Part shown: one piece after another, positions 9,287 through 17,475 of the stretch
How the letters are laid out: every line of letters begins with the position of its first letter
How positions within the stretch are numbered: the first letter of the stretch is position 1
NCBI GenBank assembly: GCA_963809795.1
Contig: CAWELN010000030.1
Coordinates: forward strand, 84,593 to 148,592
Reading direction: 5' to 3'
Length of the DNA: 64,000 nucleotides
Source: DASUAS01 sp963809795
Lineage (GTDB): Bacteria; Actinomycetota; Acidimicrobiia; IMCC26256; DASPTH01
The notes under the pieces: generated by a model
What the model was told of the DNA's origin: nothing
Databases searched by the model: none
What the model saw: the letters and a program-made list of their open reading frames with translations, nothing else
Made by a program: the position numbers and the translations under genes

Positions 9287-9491
9287 TCCGGCCTCCTACG
9301 AAGAACTATGAGATCTTCGTGTAGTTGTTGTAGGGCTTGTGGATTGGGGATCGACTGCCGTTCGTGCAGGTCAGGACCCGAATCTTCATCCCCCGGTTCT
9401 CCACCGTTGTCCACACGTCGACGGTGGAGACATGCAGGGTCGCGCAGTTCTCCCCAGATTCACGAGCGACTGTCCCCAGGGCTCCACAGCA
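9287..9491. other. dnaA-dnaN spacer with DnaA boxes (possible part of oriC)
   Basis: The spacer contains a perfect DnaA box TTGTCCACA at 9407-9415 and an imperfect one, TTATCCACT, at 9492-9500, which overlaps the dnaA stop codon. A further imperfect, opposite-strand box (TGTGGATTG) lies at 9339-9347. In many actinobacteria the functional oriC lies in this spacer, but it is short here, so it may share the role with the spacer on the other side of dnaA. Confidence 0.55.
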
Positions 9492-10904
9492 TTATCCACT
9501 GCTTCCGAGCCGAATGCGGGAGATCAGCTCGTTCACCTGGTCGAAGATGACGTGGCGCTCGGTCATCTGCTGCTTGATCTTGTCGACGGCGTACATGACC
9601 GTGGTGTGGTCACGGCCCCCGAACGCCTCGGCGATGCGGGGGTAGCTCAGGTCCGTGAGCTCCCGCATCACGTACATCCCGGTCTGGCGGGCGGTGACGA
9701 GGGGGCGCCGGCGGCTCTTCCCGCAGATGTCGTCCACCGTCCAGCCGAACATCTTGGCGGTCTCGTCGAGGATGAGCTCGGGGGTGATGACCCGGGGGGT
9801 GGTGGGGGGAAGCAGATCGGCGAGGACCTTCTGGGCGATCTCTTCCGAGAGCTCGGCCCGGTTGAGGCTCGAGTAGGCGGCGACCCGGATGAGGGCGCCC
9901 TCGAGCTCCCGGATGTTGTCGCTGATGTTGGTGGCGATGAAGGCGAGGACCTCCGGCGGGATGCCCCCGAGGTGCTCGGACTCGGCTTTCTTGCGGAGGA
10001 TGGCGAGGCGGGTCTCGAACTCCGGCGGCTGGACGTCGGTGATGAGCCCCCACTCGAAGCGGGTGCGGAGGCGGTCCTCCAGGCTGGCGATCGACTTCGG
10101 CGCCCGGTCGGACGAGATGACGATCTGACCACCCTCGCTGTGCAGCTGGTTGAACGTGTGGAAGAACTCCTCCTGGAGCTCCTGCGTGCGCTCGAGGAAC
10201 TGGATGTCGTCGATCAGGAGGACGTCGAGGTCGCGGTAGCGCCGCTTGAAGCTCGGCATCTCCTTGGCCCGGATGGCGTCGACGAATTCGTTCATGAACG
10301 TCTCGGTGGACACGTACCGCACCCGCTTGTTGCGGAACACCGTGCGGACGTGGTGCCCGATCGCGTGGAGGAGGTGGGTCTTGCCCAGACCGGCGGGGCC
10401 GTAGATGAACAGCGGGTTGTACGAGCGTCCCGGGCTCTCGGCGACGGAGAGCGCGGCCGCGTGCGCGAACCGGTTGGACGCACCGATGACGAACTGGTCG
10501 AACGTGTAGCGGGAGTTCAGCGTGCCCGACGCCCAGGTGGCGGCGCCCTTGTCGTCGGTGTCGTCGAGCGGCATCCCACCCAACGGGTCGAGCTCGTGCT
10601 CCTCCACGACCACCATGACCGGTGGGGGCGCCAACGCGAGCGACTCGCGCACCTTCGGCGCGGTCTCCACGAGCAGCTCGACGCGCACCGTGACACCGGT
10701 GGAGTCGCGGATGGCGTCGGTGAGCATCCCCGAGTAGCTGGAGCGGATGCGCTCGGCGGCGAGCGAGCTCGGGACGCTCAGGAGGAGGGCGTCACCGTCG
10801 TAGCTGACCGGGCGCACCCCGTGGAACCACGCGGCCCAGGTGGCGGGCGCGAGCTGGTCTCGGAGCGTCGCCGAACCCTGGTCCCAGATGTCGTCGGCCG
10901 TCAA
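9492..10904 (-). CDS. dnaA: chromosomal replication initiator DnaA
   Basis: Initiator ATPase, 470 residues. Domain I (about 1-85) is followed by a short linker, the AAA+ domain with Walker A YGPAGLGKTHLL (about residues 168-179) and Walker B LLIDDIQFL, and the C-terminal DNA-binding helix-turn-helix with the signature GGRDHTTVMYAVDKI. The start is a TTG at 10904, preceded at a good distance by GAGAGAAG; no in-frame ATG precedes domain I. Divergent to rpmH, with the probable origin between them. Confidence 0.97.
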   Translation of the reverse strand: MTADDIWDQGSATLRDQLAPATWAAWFHGVRPVSYDGDALLLSVPSSLAAERIRSSYSGMLTDAIRDSTGVTVRVELLVETAPKVRESLALAPPPVMVVVEEHELDPLGGMPLDDTDDKGAATWASGTLNSRYTFDQFVIGASNRFAHAAALSVAESPGRSYNPLFIYGPAGLGKTHLLHAIGHHVRTVFRNKRVRYVSTETFMNEFVDAIRAKEMPSFKRRYRDLDVLLIDDIQFLERTQELQEEFFHTFNQLHSEGGQIVISSDRAPKSIASLEDRLRTRFEWGLITDVQPPEFETRLAILRKKAESEHLGGIPPEVLAFIATNISDNIRELEGALIRVAAYSSLNRAELSEEIAQKVLADLLPPTTPRVITPELILDETAKMFGWTVDDICGKSRRRPLVTARQTGMYVMRELTDLSYPRIAEAFGGRDHTTVMYAVDKIKQQMTERHVIFDQVNELISRIRLGSSG

Positions 10905-11170
10905 CGGTCACCGTTCTTCTCTCGGCCACCTGTGAGCGGCCCCGCCTGGTACAGCCCGCTCCGACGCGTCCGCCGTCCGGGTAGAAGTTGTCCACAAGAG
11001 CGTCCACAGGTGTGGAGATCGTTCAGCAGTGGTGCACGAGTCGGCCGGGTGGAGCTGTCACACACCGGGGAAGCGCACCCGGCCGGCCGCCGCCGGGCGA
11101 AGCGCGCAACGTAGCACCGGCATCCTTGTGCGACAAGGGGTTGCGGGGGTTTCCCCAGACTGCGCTCCGC
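10905..11170. other. dnaA-rpmH intergenic region, probable origin (oriC)
   Basis: Divergent spacer that separates the leftward dnaA arm from the rightward rpmH arm, where gene polarity flips. A perfect DnaA box TTGTCCACA is at 10988-10996, with a second imperfect box GCGTCCACA at 11000-11008 and an inverted partial box TGTGGAGAT at 11011-11019. No clear AT-rich unwinding element is seen. Together with the box in the dnaA-dnaN spacer this suggests a split origin around dnaA. Confidence 0.6.
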
Positions 11171-11171
11171 G

Positions 11172-11201
11172 TTGCACGGTTCATCCCCGGGGTCGTACAC
11201 T
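11172..11201 (+). promoter_or_regulatory. probable rpmH promoter
   Basis: TTGCAC (11172-11177) and TACACT (11196-11201) resemble -35 and -10 boxes with an 18-base spacer. They lie about 70 bases upstream of the rpmH start, as expected for the strong promoter that drives rpmH-rnpA in bacteria. Confidence 0.55.
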
Positions 11202-11270
11202 TGGCGGTTTCCGCCTCCCGCGCGGTCCCCGACCTCGGGCCGCGCGCGGCCGCCTCGAGGAGGCTCTTCG

Positions 11271-11405
11271 TTGAAGCGCACGTACCAACCGAACAATCGC
11301 AAGCGCGCCAAGACCCACGGGTTTCGACTCCGCATGCGTACCAAGGGAGGGCGTGCTGTGCTGCGAGCGCGTCGCGCCCGCGGTCGCAAGCGTCTCTCGG
11401 CCTGA
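11271..11405 (+). CDS. rpmH: 50S ribosomal protein L34
   Basis: A 44-residue, very basic protein of normal L34 length; it reads [20 protein letters not shown] and ends KRLSA. The start is a TTG at 11271, preceded by GAGGAGG at a good distance; no ATG is available at the conserved N-terminus. First gene of the rpmH-rnpA-yidD-yidC-jag-rsmG series. Confidence 0.96.
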   Translation: MKRTYQPNNRKRAKTHGFRLRMRTKGGRAVLRARRARGRKRLSA

Positions 11406-12028
11406 TCTGGCGCGTTCGCGATCGTGCGACGTTCGAGGCCCTCGCGGGGGCCCGCCGGCAACGAGCCGGCCCCGTCTCGCTGCGCCACCTCTCCGACGGG
11501 TCCGACGACCCGCCGCGAGTGGCGTACGCCATCGGCCGGCGCTTCGGCAACGCGGTGGAGCGCAACCGGGCGCGCCGTCGGCTCCGCGCCGCGGTGGCGC
11601 TGGAGTCCGGTGAGCTCCGCCCCGGTGGTGTCTATCTGTTCGCGGCGGATCGGTCGGTCATGACGCTCCCCTTTCCCACGCTGCGCGCGCACGTGACTAC
11701 TCTCCTGCGCGCCGTCCGCCGAGGAGCCCCGATGACCGCCACCGCGCAGCTCACCCGTCCGGGCCCGCTCGCCCGGCTCCTGATGCTCCCGATCCGCGCC
11801 TGGCGGCTGCTCAGCGTCCACCTCCCGCCCCGCTGCCGCTTCTACCCCTCGTGCTCGGAGTACGCGCTCGAGGCGCTCGCCGTGCACGGTGCCGTCCGCG
11901 GCACCTGGCTCGCCGTGCGCCGGGTCGGCCGTTGCCATCCCTGGCACGAAGGCGGGCTCGACCCGGTCCCGCGACCGAACACACGTTCCCCCCTGACCGC
12001 GCCGGACGGCGCGGCGGAAGAAGGCTGA
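11402..12028 (+). CDS. rnpA: ribonuclease P protein component, in frame with YidD
   Basis: RnpA is the protein subunit that helps RNase P RNA mature tRNA 5' ends. Residues 1-110 carry the family signature: the conserved basic helix [13 protein letters not shown] and the core strand [13 protein letters not shown]. The frame then continues without any stop into YidD, so the gene could make a 208-residue RnpA-YidD fusion. No ATG, GTG or TTG lies in this frame near the expected start; the plausible choice is CTG at 11402, which overlaps the rpmH stop. An internal ATG with its own ribosome-binding site at the YidD boundary allows separate YidD production. RnpA identity is firm; start and fusion are uncertain. 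Confidence 0.85.
   Translation: MIWRVRDRATFEALAGARRQRAGPVSLRHLSDGSDDPPRVAYAIGRRFGNAVERNRARRRLRAAVALESGELRPGGVYLFAADRSVMTLPFPTLRAHVTTLLRAVRRGAPMTATAQLTRPGPLARLLMLPIRAWRLLSVHLPPRCRFYPSCSEYALEALAVHGAVRGTWLAVRRVGRCHPWHEGGLDPVPRPNTRSPLTAPDGAAEEG
11732..12028 (+). CDS. yidD: membrane protein insertion efficiency factor YidD
   Basis: A 98-residue YidD (haemolysin-like DUF37) protein that assists YidC/Sec membrane insertion. The diagnostic motif is [15 protein letters not shown], followed by the [15 protein letters not shown] segment. The ATG at 11732 is preceded by GAGGAG six bases upstream, supporting independent translation even though the frame is continuous with rnpA. It ends four bases before yidC. 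Confidence 0.9.
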   Translation: MTATAQLTRPGPLARLLMLPIRAWRLLSVHLPPRCRFYPSCSEYALEALAVHGAVRGTWLAVRRVGRCHPWHEGGLDPVPRPNTRSPLTAPDGAAEEG

Positions 12029-12032
12029 TCCG

Positions 12033-13205
12033 ATGATCCTCGCCGCTGGCTCGCCGTTCGATCCCGTCTACAACTTCTTCGGGGCGATCCTGGCGTTCTT
12101 CTACAGCATCATCCCGAACCTCGGGGTGGCCATCATCCTGCTCACCGTCCTGGTGATGCTGGTGATGTTCCCGCTGACCGCCAAGCAGGCCAAGTCGATG
12201 ATGGCCATGCAGCGGGCGCAGCCGGAGATCAAGAAGCTCCAGGCGAAGTACAAGAACGACCGCGCCAAGCTCAACGAAGAGATGATGGCGTTCTACAAGG
12301 AGAACAAGATCAACCCGCTCGCGGGTTGTCTGCCGCTCGTGGTGCAGCTGCCGATCTTCCTCGCGCTCTTCCGGGTGATGCGCGATCCGTACAAGCACAT
12401 CCCGAAGTCGTCCGACCTGTACGCCGCCTTCTGCACCGGTCCCAAGGGCCACCTCTACACGAACCAGTGCAACCTGCCGAAGCTCGGGCTGCCCAACCCG
12501 CAGGAATTCCTGGGGATGAACCTGTCGCAGCACGCGACCGCGGTCACCGGCGGGTTCCTCGACGCGCTCCCCTACTTCATCCTCGTCGGCCTCGTGGTCG
12601 TGACCGGCTTCCTCCAGGCGCGCCAGAGCCGGCGCAACGCGCCGAACATGAACTCGCAGATGGCGATGATCACGTCGATCCTGCCGATCGGCTTCGGTCT
12701 GTTCTCGCTGCAGTTCCCGGCCGGTCTGGTCCTCTACTTCCTGGTGAGCAACCTCTGGCGCCTGGGCCAGCAGGAGCTCATCATGCGCAAGATCACGCGC
12801 CCGGGGCAGGCCGCCATCGGCACGTCCGCGACCAAGGACGACGCCATCGACGTGGAGGGCACCGATACCGACACGTCCGCGTTCCCGCGCGCCGCGGGGG
12901 GGTTGCGCAAGCTCTTCCAGTTGCCCGCCGCCAGCAACGGTGGTGCCGACGCGGGCGCACCGAACGGCGCCAACGGCGCCAACGGCGCGCCCAAGCCCAC
13001 CGCCGACCGTCCGGCCGGGAAGCAATCCGGCGCGGCGGGGAAGAACGCCCCCACCAAGGGGGCGCCGGCCAAGGGGGCGCCGGCCAAGGGCGCGACGAAG
13101 GGCACCGCGGCCAAGGGTTCGACCGCGTCGGGTGCCGGCGCGTCGGCGGGCGCGCCGAGCGGGAGCTCGCGCCGTCGCAACAACAAGAAGCGCAAACGAC
13201 GCTGA
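12033..13205 (+). CDS. yidC: membrane protein insertase YidC
   Basis: YidC/Oxa1 insertase of the inner membrane, 390 residues. Hydrophobic segments lie at about 25-50, 105-120, 165-190 and 205-235. The cytoplasmic hairpin between the first two (KQAKSMMAMQRAQPEIKKLQ) is typical. The last ~130 residues form a long low-complexity tail with NGA, KGAP and AKGA repeats that ends in a strongly basic run (RRRNNKKRKRR), probably a ribosome-contacting tail. Its neighbours rnpA, yidD and jag are the usual ones. Confidence 0.96.
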   Translation: MILAAGSPFDPVYNFFGAILAFFYSIIPNLGVAIILLTVLVMLVMFPLTAKQAKSMMAMQRAQPEIKKLQAKYKNDRAKLNEEMMAFYKENKINPLAGCLPLVVQLPIFLALFRVMRDPYKHIPKSSDLYAAFCTGPKGHLYTNQCNLPKLGLPNPQEFLGMNLSQHATAVTGGFLDALPYFILVGLVVVTGFLQARQSRRNAPNMNSQMAMITSILPIGFGLFSLQFPAGLVLYFLVSNLWRLGQQELIMRKITRPGQAAIGTSATKDDAIDVEGTDTDTSAFPRAAGGLRKLFQLPAASNGGADAGAPNGANGANGAPKPTADRPAGKQSGAAGKNAPTKGAPAKGAPAKGATKGTAAKGSTASGAGASAGAPSGSSRRRNNKKRKRR

Positions 13206-13279
13206 GCTCGTCGCGTCGATCAAATCCGACCAGAGGCGGCGAGCACGTGCCGCCGGAACACCGAGAGAGAGCGATCACC

Positions 13280-14221
13280 ATGGAGTGGGTGGAGACGACC
13301 GGGCGCACCATCGCCGAGGCGCTGGATGCTGCGCTCGACGAGTTGGGTGTCGACGAGGACGACGTCGAGTACGAGGTGCTCGAGCAACCGAAGAGCGGCT
13401 TCCTCGGACGACTCGGGAGCAGCGAGGGACGAATCCGGGCGCGGGTGAAGCCGATCTCGCGCGAGAAGCCGGGGGAGCGGCAACGGCGCCGCGGCGGCCG
13501 AGGCCCGAACACCCGGCCGCGAGGCGGGAACGGCAACGGGGGCAACAACCGGGACCACGGCAGTGCGCAGAGCGCACCGGCCGACGCCGGGCGCAACGGC
13601 GGGCCGTCGGAAGGCGGCTCCTCCAGCCGTCGGCGGCGCGGCGGCCGATCCGGTGGCGACGGCGCCGAACGCCGTGGTGAGAGTCGACCGGCTGCCGGCA
13701 GCGGCGCCGGCGGCGGGCGCAACGACCAGCAGCAGGGGAGCACCGTGGACACCATCGAAGAGGTACCGATCGAGGAGCAGGCGGCCGCGGCCGAGAAGTT
13801 CACCCAGGGGCTGGTCGACACCTTCGACCTCGGGGCCCGGGCGAAGAGCGTGATCGACGAGGACGTCGTGGTCGTCGAGGTCACGGGCGACAACCTCGGG
13901 CTGCTCGTCGGGCCGAAGGGCGCGACGCTGCACGCGATCGAGGAGCTCGTCAGGACCGTGGTGCAGCGCCAGACCGATGGTCACGGCGTGCGCATCCACG
14001 TCGACGTCGCCGGCTACCGGGCCAAGCGTCGGGCGGCGTTGGAGGAGTTCACCCGCTCCCTGGCCGAGAAGGTGCTCGAGAGCGGCAAGCCCCAGGCGCT
14101 GGAGCCGATGTCGGCCAGCGACCGCAAGGTCGTTCACGACACCGCGGCGGAGATCGACGGGATCGCCACCGAGTCCGAGGGCGAGGACCCGCGCCGGCGC
14201 GTCGTGCTGCGACCCGCCTGA
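13280..14221 (+). CDS. jag: Jag (SpoIIIJ-associated) RNA-binding protein
   Basis: A 313-residue Jag protein, likely RNA-binding. The N-terminal Jag-N domain (residues 1-~60, MEWVETTGRTIAEALDAALD) is followed by a ~100-residue Gly/Arg/Asn-rich linker with RGG-like stretches, then a KH domain (LVGPKGATLHAIEELVRTVV) and a C-terminal R3H domain. Start ATG at 13280 follows GAGAGAG. It lies downstream of yidC as in most Gram-positive bacteria. The linker is longer than I would expect from Firmicutes Jag. Confidence 0.93.
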   Translation: MEWVETTGRTIAEALDAALDELGVDEDDVEYEVLEQPKSGFLGRLGSSEGRIRARVKPISREKPGERQRRRGGRGPNTRPRGGNGNGGNNRDHGSAQSAPADAGRNGGPSEGGSSSRRRRGGRSGGDGAERRGESRPAAGSGAGGGRNDQQQGSTVDTIEEVPIEEQAAAAEKFTQGLVDTFDLGARAKSVIDEDVVVVEVTGDNLGLLVGPKGATLHAIEELVRTVVQRQTDGHGVRIHVDVAGYRAKRRAALEEFTRSLAEKVLESGKPQALEPMSASDRKVVHDTAAEIDGIATESEGEDPRRRVVLRPA

Positions 14222-14892
14222 TCCTGCTCGCCCGACCGGCTCGATGGTCGAACCCGGACCCGAGCCGGCGGACGCGAGCCGACGAGCTGCGGCTCGTCCT
14301 CGAGGAGGCCCGTGAGCTCGGGTTCCTGGGCCCCGGGCCCAGCGAGGGTCAGCTCCACCACGCGGTCGAGCTGGCCCGGACGATCGGGCCGTTCGACGGC
14401 CAGTTCCTCGACCTGGGCAGTGGCGGTGGTCTCCCCGGGCTCGCGCTCGCCTTCGAGTTCCCGGAGGCCACCGGGTGCCTGCTCGACGCGCAGCAGCGCC
14501 GATGTGCGTTCCTGGAGCAGGCGATCGCGCGGTTGGGCCTCGGTCACCGGGTGACCGTCGCCTGCGGTCGGGCCGAGGCACTGGCCCGGGATCCGGTGCT
14601 CCGCCACGGCTTCGACCTCGTGGTGGCCCGGTCGTTCGCGCGGCCGGCGGTCACGGCCGAATGCGCGGCGGGCTTCCTGCGTTCGGGCGGGAGGCTGGTG
14701 GTGACGGAGCCGCCTGACGCCGAGTCCTCGGGGCCGCGCTGGCCCGCGGCCGGCCTTGCCGTCTTGGGCTTCGGCCCGGCGGAGCGCGTGCGCCGCGGTG
14801 AGACGGCCGCGGTGCGGATGAGGCTGGTCGAGACCGCCGACGATCGCTACCCGCGCCGGGAAGGCATCCCGGCAAAGCGCCCGCTCTGGTGA
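14218..14892 (+). CDS. rsmG: 16S rRNA (guanine-527-N7)-methyltransferase RsmG
   Basis: SAM-dependent methyltransferase (GidB) modifying 16S rRNA G527; about 220 residues. The SAM motif FLDLGSGGGLPGLAL and the LDAQQRRCAFLEQAI segment are clear, and the C-terminus is short and basic. No ATG, GTG or TTG occurs in frame upstream of the SAM motif. The frame is open from the jag stop onward, so the start must be a CTG (14218, overlapping the jag stop, or 14224), or a base is wrong within the first ~60 nt. Position between jag and parAB is conserved. Confidence 0.88.
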   Translation: MILLARPARWSNPDPSRRTRADELRLVLEEARELGFLGPGPSEGQLHHAVELARTIGPFDGQFLDLGSGGGLPGLALAFEFPEATGCLLDAQQRRCAFLEQAIARLGLGHRVTVACGRAEALARDPVLRHGFDLVVARSFARPAVTAECAAGFLRSGGRLVVTEPPDAESSGPRWPAAGLAVLGFGPAERVRRGETAAVRMRLVETADDRYPRREGIPAKRPLW

Positions 14893-14904
14893 CCGAGGGA
14901 GTAC

Positions 14905-14920
14905 TGTTTCACGTGGAACA
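14905..14920 (+). promoter_or_regulatory. parS site 1
   Basis: TGTTTCACGTGGAACA, whose reverse complement matches the ParB-binding consensus TGTTNCACGTGAAACA at every position. It lies immediately upstream of parA, the expected location of an origin-proximal centromere site. Confidence 0.93.
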
Positions 14921-14949
14921 GTCTCGCCCCGAGGTCGAGACTTTCTCAC

Positions 14950-14965
14950 TGTTTCACGTGGAACA
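14950..14965 (+). promoter_or_regulatory. parS site 2
   Basis: Second identical 16-base parS, 45 bases from the first and in the same orientation. The pair lies between rsmG and parA and can both nucleate ParB spreading and autoregulate parAB. Confidence 0.93.
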
Positions 14966-15030
14966 CCCTTGACCCGCACTGCAGCGTGGTTGAGGATGAG
15001 CACTCGGCTCGAAGCTTCCTGGGATGGTCC

Positions 15031-16534
15031 ATGACGGAAGAATTCGGCGACTCACGCCCGCGTCGGCGCCTGTTCGGACGTCGACGGCCCGACGAGGAAG
15101 TGGCCGAACCGCCTCCTCCCGTGAACGGTGAAGGCACTCCGGATGCGCCGGCCCAGTCATCGGGCGCGCCGATCCTGGGCTCCACCGACGCACCGGGATC
15201 GCGACCCGAACCGGCGATCGACCGGCCGTCGGTACCGACCGAACCGGAAGCGAGGCCCATGGATTCGTCGACCGGATCGATGAGTGAGGGATCCCCGGTC
15301 CGGCCTTCCGAGGCCCAGCCCGAGTGGCCGCCCCCGGTCACCGGGGGCACGCCGCGGCCGGTCCCGGCCCCACCGTCCCCGGCGCCACCGCCGTCGGGAC
15401 CGACACCCTCGATGGCTCCGGCTCGGGAATCCCGACCGGCCCCGTCTCCCCCTTCCACCTCGCCGGGCTCTCGTTCGCCGGGTGCGGAGTCGCGGCCGGT
15501 GCCGGGACCCGACTTCGCGCCGATCCGGGCCGCCGCGCCGACCCCCGCGTCTCCGTCGACCCCGGTCGCACGCGAGCCCGAGCGCCCGACATCCGCGAGC
15601 ACCGATGCCCCCGCCGCGCCGGCCGCGCCCGCCGCCGCGTCCGAGCCGGAACGGCCCGAACGGCCCGACCTCCCCGGCGCCGCCGCGCTGCCCGATCCCG
15701 CCGCCGACGCGGCCACCGCCGACGACCGCCGACGAGCCCGGCGACCGGCCGCTCGAGCTGCCCCGGATCATCGCCATCGCCAACCAGAAGGGTGGCGTGG
15801 GCAAGACCACGACCGCGGTGAACCTCGGTGCCGCCCTGGCGGAGTCGGGCCTGCGGGTCCTGGTGGTCGACCTCGACCCCCAGGGGAACGCGTCGACCGG
15901 GCTGGGCATCAACCCGCGCGACGTGAACGCCTCGATCTACGACGTCCTCATGCAGGACACTCCCGCGCTCGACGCGGTCGAGCCGACCAGCCTCAAGAAC
16001 CTGTTCGTGATCCCGGCGACCCTCGACCTCGCCGGCGCCGAGATCGAGCTCGTGCCCGCGTTCAGTCGCGAGCTCAAGCTCAAGCGGGCGCTCGACTCGG
16101 TCCGGACCGAGTACGACGTCGTGCTCATCGACTGTCCGCCGTCGCTCGGTCTCCTCACCGTGAACGGTCTGGCGGCGGCCGACGACGTCATCGTGCCGAT
16201 CCAGTGCGAGTACTACGCCCTCGAGGGACTCGGGCAGCTGCTGCGGAACGTCGCGCTGGTGCGCTCGAGCCTCAACGCCTCGCTCGACGTCCGGGGGATC
16301 ATCCTCACGATGTACGACGCCCGGACGCGCCTGGCGGAGCAGGTCGAGACCGAGGTGCGTGAGCACTTCGGGGCGAAGGTCTACAAGACCGTGGTGCCGA
16401 GGACGGTGCGCCTGGCCGAGGCGCCGTCGTTCGGGCAACCGGTGATCGTGTTCGACTCCACGTCGCGCGGTGCGTCGGCGTATCGGAACCTGGCGAAAGA
16501 GGTGAGTGGTGGCGCGACGCGGCGGACTGGGTAA
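15031..16534 (+). CDS. parA: chromosome-partitioning ATPase ParA (frameshifted)
   Basis: ParA/Soj ATPase acting with ParB to segregate origins. The ATPase domain has the deviant Walker A NQKGGVGKTTTAVNL, Walker A' VVDLDPQGNASTGLG and Walker B VVLIDCPPSLGLL. Upstream, another frame encodes about 235 Pro/Ser/Ala-rich residues starting MTEEFGDSRPRRR at 15031, which looks like a genuine disordered N-terminal extension. A single-base indel around 15715-15735 separates the two parts. Without the correction no suitable start for the ATPase domain is found close by. ParB overlaps the 3' end. ATPase identity is certain; the extension is probable. Confidence 0.88.
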
Positions 16535-17453
16535 GGGGCTCGGAGCCCTCATCCCCCCCGGCGGAACCGAGGGGGCGGCGGCCGAGGTGGGCGGCCTCGA
16601 CGAGCTCCCGCTGGCCTCGATCAAGCCGAACCGGTTCCAACCGCGGGACCACTTCGACGAGGAGGCGCTCGGGCTCCTCGCCGACTCGATCCGCGAGGTC
16701 GGGGTGCTCCAGCCGGTCCTCGTGCGTCCGGCCGGCGACGACGAGTACGAGCTCATCGCCGGTGAGCGGCGCTGGCGCGCCGCCCGGCGGGTCGGCCTGC
16801 AGACCATTCCCGCGCTGGTCCGTGAGACCGGCGACGCCGCCGCGCTCGAGCAGGCGTTGGTCGAGAACGTCCACCGCGACAACTTGAACCCGCTCGAGGA
16901 GGCCGCCGCCTACCAGCAGCTCATCGAGGACTTCGGGCTCACCCACGACGACGTCGCGTCCCGCGTCGGCCGGAGCCGCGCCACGGTCACGAACACGCTC
17001 CGGCTGATGCAGCTCCCGCCCGCCATCCAGAAGTCGCTGCAACAGGGCACCTTGTCGATGGGTCATGCCCGGGCCCTGCTCGGCACCCCGGACCGCTCGT
17101 TCCAGGAGCTCCTCGCCAAGCGCGTGGTCGACGAGGACCTCTCGGTGCGGGCGGTGGAAGAGGCGGTCCGCCAGCACCAGGCCGAGCACGAGGCGGGCGC
17201 GCCCGACGACGCCAGCACCGCGTCCAACGGCTCACCGGCCCGCCGACAGCTCCGCCCGCCCGGTCTGCTCGAGCTCGAGGAGCTGCTCGGTGACCACCTC
17301 GAGACCCGGGTCAAGATCTCGATGGGCAGCTCGCGGGGCAAGGTCGTCGTCGAGTTCTCGACCCTCGAGGACCTCGAGCGGATCTACCGGCTGATGACCG
17401 ACGGCGGGGTGGCCCGGACCACGGCCGCGAACATCGCCGGCGCGCCGAGCTGA
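16509..17453 (+). CDS. parB: chromosome-partitioning protein ParB
   Basis: ParB/Spo0J CTPase-type clamp that loads at parS; 314 residues. The N-terminus RRGGLGKGLGALIP is the ParA-interacting region. The ParB nuclease-like domain contains NRFQPR and IAGERRWRAAR (CTP-binding boxes), followed by the helix-turn-helix SRVGRSRATVTNTLRL and a C-terminal dimer domain. A GTG at 16506 is equally possible; 16509 gives the usual family N-terminus. It overlaps parA by 26 bases and would bind the two parS sites upstream. Confidence 0.96.
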   Translation: MARRGGLGKGLGALIPPGGTEGAAAEVGGLDELPLASIKPNRFQPRDHFDEEALGLLADSIREVGVLQPVLVRPAGDDEYELIAGERRWRAARRVGLQTIPALVRETGDAAALEQALVENVHRDNLNPLEEAAAYQQLIEDFGLTHDDVASRVGRSRATVTNTLRLMQLPPAIQKSLQQGTLSMGHARALLGTPDRSFQELLAKRVVDEDLSVRAVEEAVRQHQAEHEAGAPDDASTASNGSPARRQLRPPGLLELEELLGDHLETRVKISMGSSRGKVVVEFSTLEDLERIYRLMTDGGVARTTAANIAGAPS

Positions 17454-17457
17454 TCTC

Positions 17458-17471
17458 CTTGCGCGCGCAAG
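17458..17471. terminator. palindrome between convergent parB and cwlM-like gene
   Basis: CTTGCGCGCGCAAG is a perfect 14-base palindrome in the 22-base gap between the convergent parB and pseudoamidase genes. No T-run follows, so a bidirectional terminator role is only a suggestion. Confidence 0.3.
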
Positions 17472-17475
17472 TAAT

